From NCBI RefSeq assembly GCF_042242105.1, contig NC_092033.1, positions 6,708,408 to 6,772,407 of the forward strand: a DNA stretch of 64,000 nt, in the 5' to 3' direction. This DNA is from Pempheris klunzingeri. Lineage: Eukaryota > Chordata > Actinopteri > Acropomatiformes > Pempheridae. Positions 62,801-64,000 of the stretch are shown here, in pieces. The translations under genes and the position numbers were made by a program. Numbering within the stretch: the first letter of the stretch is position 1; every line of letters starts with the position of its first letter. Below the pieces are notes generated by a model. The model made no database searches, was not told the origin of the DNA, and saw nothing but the letters and a program-made list of their open reading frames with translations.

Positions 62801-64000
62801 CAGCGTGGCTAAAGAGTGACAACATCAATAATATGATCTAACCACTGACAACCACCTGCCCATCTATTTAAAACACTGTATAATCCCAGTTTTCAGCCTT
62901 CCTCACTGCCCCTGGTGAGTGATTATCAACATCTGTTGTAAATTGTTAAGCTTCACAGCAGTTACTGTGAACTGTGGGGGGAAAAAATCCAAACTCTGAT
63001 TCTCAAGCCAGCAATTTTGGATGGGTAGAGAAGACATCGTGAAACAGTTTTACAACACATACAGTATAAATATATATATAAAATAAGTATAAGGACTATA
63101 GGATGGCAGAGTTTATGTCACTGCATCATATCAGAGACTGACTCAGCAACAAACAACTCTCAAACCCTCTATTATTACCACATACGTTTGCAATTGCAGT
63201 TGCTCCCCCCCGAAAAAAAGCTATAAAACGCTTATGTTTTGTTTAGCCAAAAATGGTAACAGTAGAGGCACAAGAAGGGGCATATTTTCATTAGAAAATA
63301 AACTGGAGTCTGCCAGGATTAGAGTTACCATATCCAGACTGTTGGAGAAGGTTCAAGGTTAATTTGGAAACGTGGATTTGAGAAACATGCATCCCAAAGC
63401 TCCAGATGATTTGCTTAGATTTAAAAAGAGGTGGTGAAATTAGGCCAACATAACTAACAGGTTTAATTAGAATCTGTCTTTAAAAGTTTAATTTAATCTC
63501 ACATGTACAAAGGCGCATGACACTCGCCCCCTTTTCTTCCATTTCTTTCATTCACACTGGCTCAAAATGGGAAAATGGTGTTTCTGTCCTGCATGAAATT
63601 TGGTTCTCCAAAGTTTGCCATTATAATGATGAGTGATGATGTGAAAGGGAGCTAATGCCGTCTCCCATGTGTCACTATTTCCCAAATTTAGTCTCAAGCA
63701 AAACTGCTATCACTGGAAAAATCATTGCAGTTTGTGCAGTTGTTGACTTTGTGCACAAAAATAGCATACCTCCTCTGCCAAAACAACCAGACTGAGTGTG
63801 CAATCAGTCATTCAGATAGAAACACCTATCACTGTAATGATGCAAAATATTCCTACACAGTGCTAAGAGTTGTTTGTGCATGTGTGCCTCGTCTTTGCCC
63901 GTGTGTTTTTGCGCATGAAATTATACGACTTTCCTCCTGATGCACATAAAGATACAGTTATTCTCACAGCGTGGTAAATGCTCATACCTGTTCCTTATAA

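Larger units (their letters stand above)
43986..64000. other. 20 kb without a recognised gene
   Basis: I read the open frames on both strands and found none with a domain or with paired splice sites that could be joined to another. The content is AT-rich single-copy DNA, microsatellites (listed separately), a GATGGATGG-family fragment at 52975-53125, and low-confidence repeats near 47.8 kb, 57.0-57.4 kb and 60.5-60.9 kb. It may hold regulatory DNA for genes outside the window, which the sequence alone does not show. Confidence 0.5.

Overview
This window is vertebrate nuclear DNA, almost certainly from a ray-finned (teleost) fish. The genes have GT-AG introns, and the rab19-type and lrrc17-type proteins are vertebrate in character. 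Between them lies AT-rich DNA full of CA/GT microsatellites and repeats typical of teleosts: Tc1-like, Ty3/gypsy, L2-like LINE, and the dispersed families that carry GATGGATGG tails or 'gctaacatgctaa' cores. There are no bacterial operons, CRISPR arrays or phage genes, and I found no tRNA or rRNA gene.

Layout. Position 1182-1316 (+) holds what looks like the last coding exon of a membrane protein, probably a tetraspanin whose other exons lie left of the window. Facing it is a nine-exon tetraspanin gene (3779-7669, -) that I could assemble completely (256 residues). A 1.7 kb interval with a G-rich tract between two CACGTG sites separates it head-to-head from a four-exon Rab GTPase gene (9389-13351, +; 223 residues; best match RAB19). 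Tail-to-tail with the Rab gene is lrrc17 (15501-29719, -), a secreted leucine-rich-repeat protein of 453 residues in four coding exons, with an 8.8 kb second intron. A 5' untranslated segment continues to an acceptor at 29824. A possible leader exon lies at 38868-38957.

From about 30 to 64 kb I see no further protein-coding gene. This stretch holds repeats: a 372 bp element with perfect 15 bp inverted ends, a Ty3/gypsy remnant that interrupts an L2-like LINE fragment, several copies of one dispersed family, and many microsatellites.

The genes do not form a pathway. They are independent: membrane organisation (tetraspanins), vesicle traffic (Rab) and secreted signalling (Lrrc17). I found no convincing new biological system. 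The most interesting points are a UG repeat in the acceptor of the tetraspanin exon that encodes the CCG motif, a CA repeat just inside an lrrc17 donor, the E-box/G-quadruplex arrangement between the divergent genes, the near-touching 3' ends of rab19 and lrrc17, and the nested transposon. All exon boundaries were read by eye from splice consensus, reading frame and family resemblance, and no database search was run.
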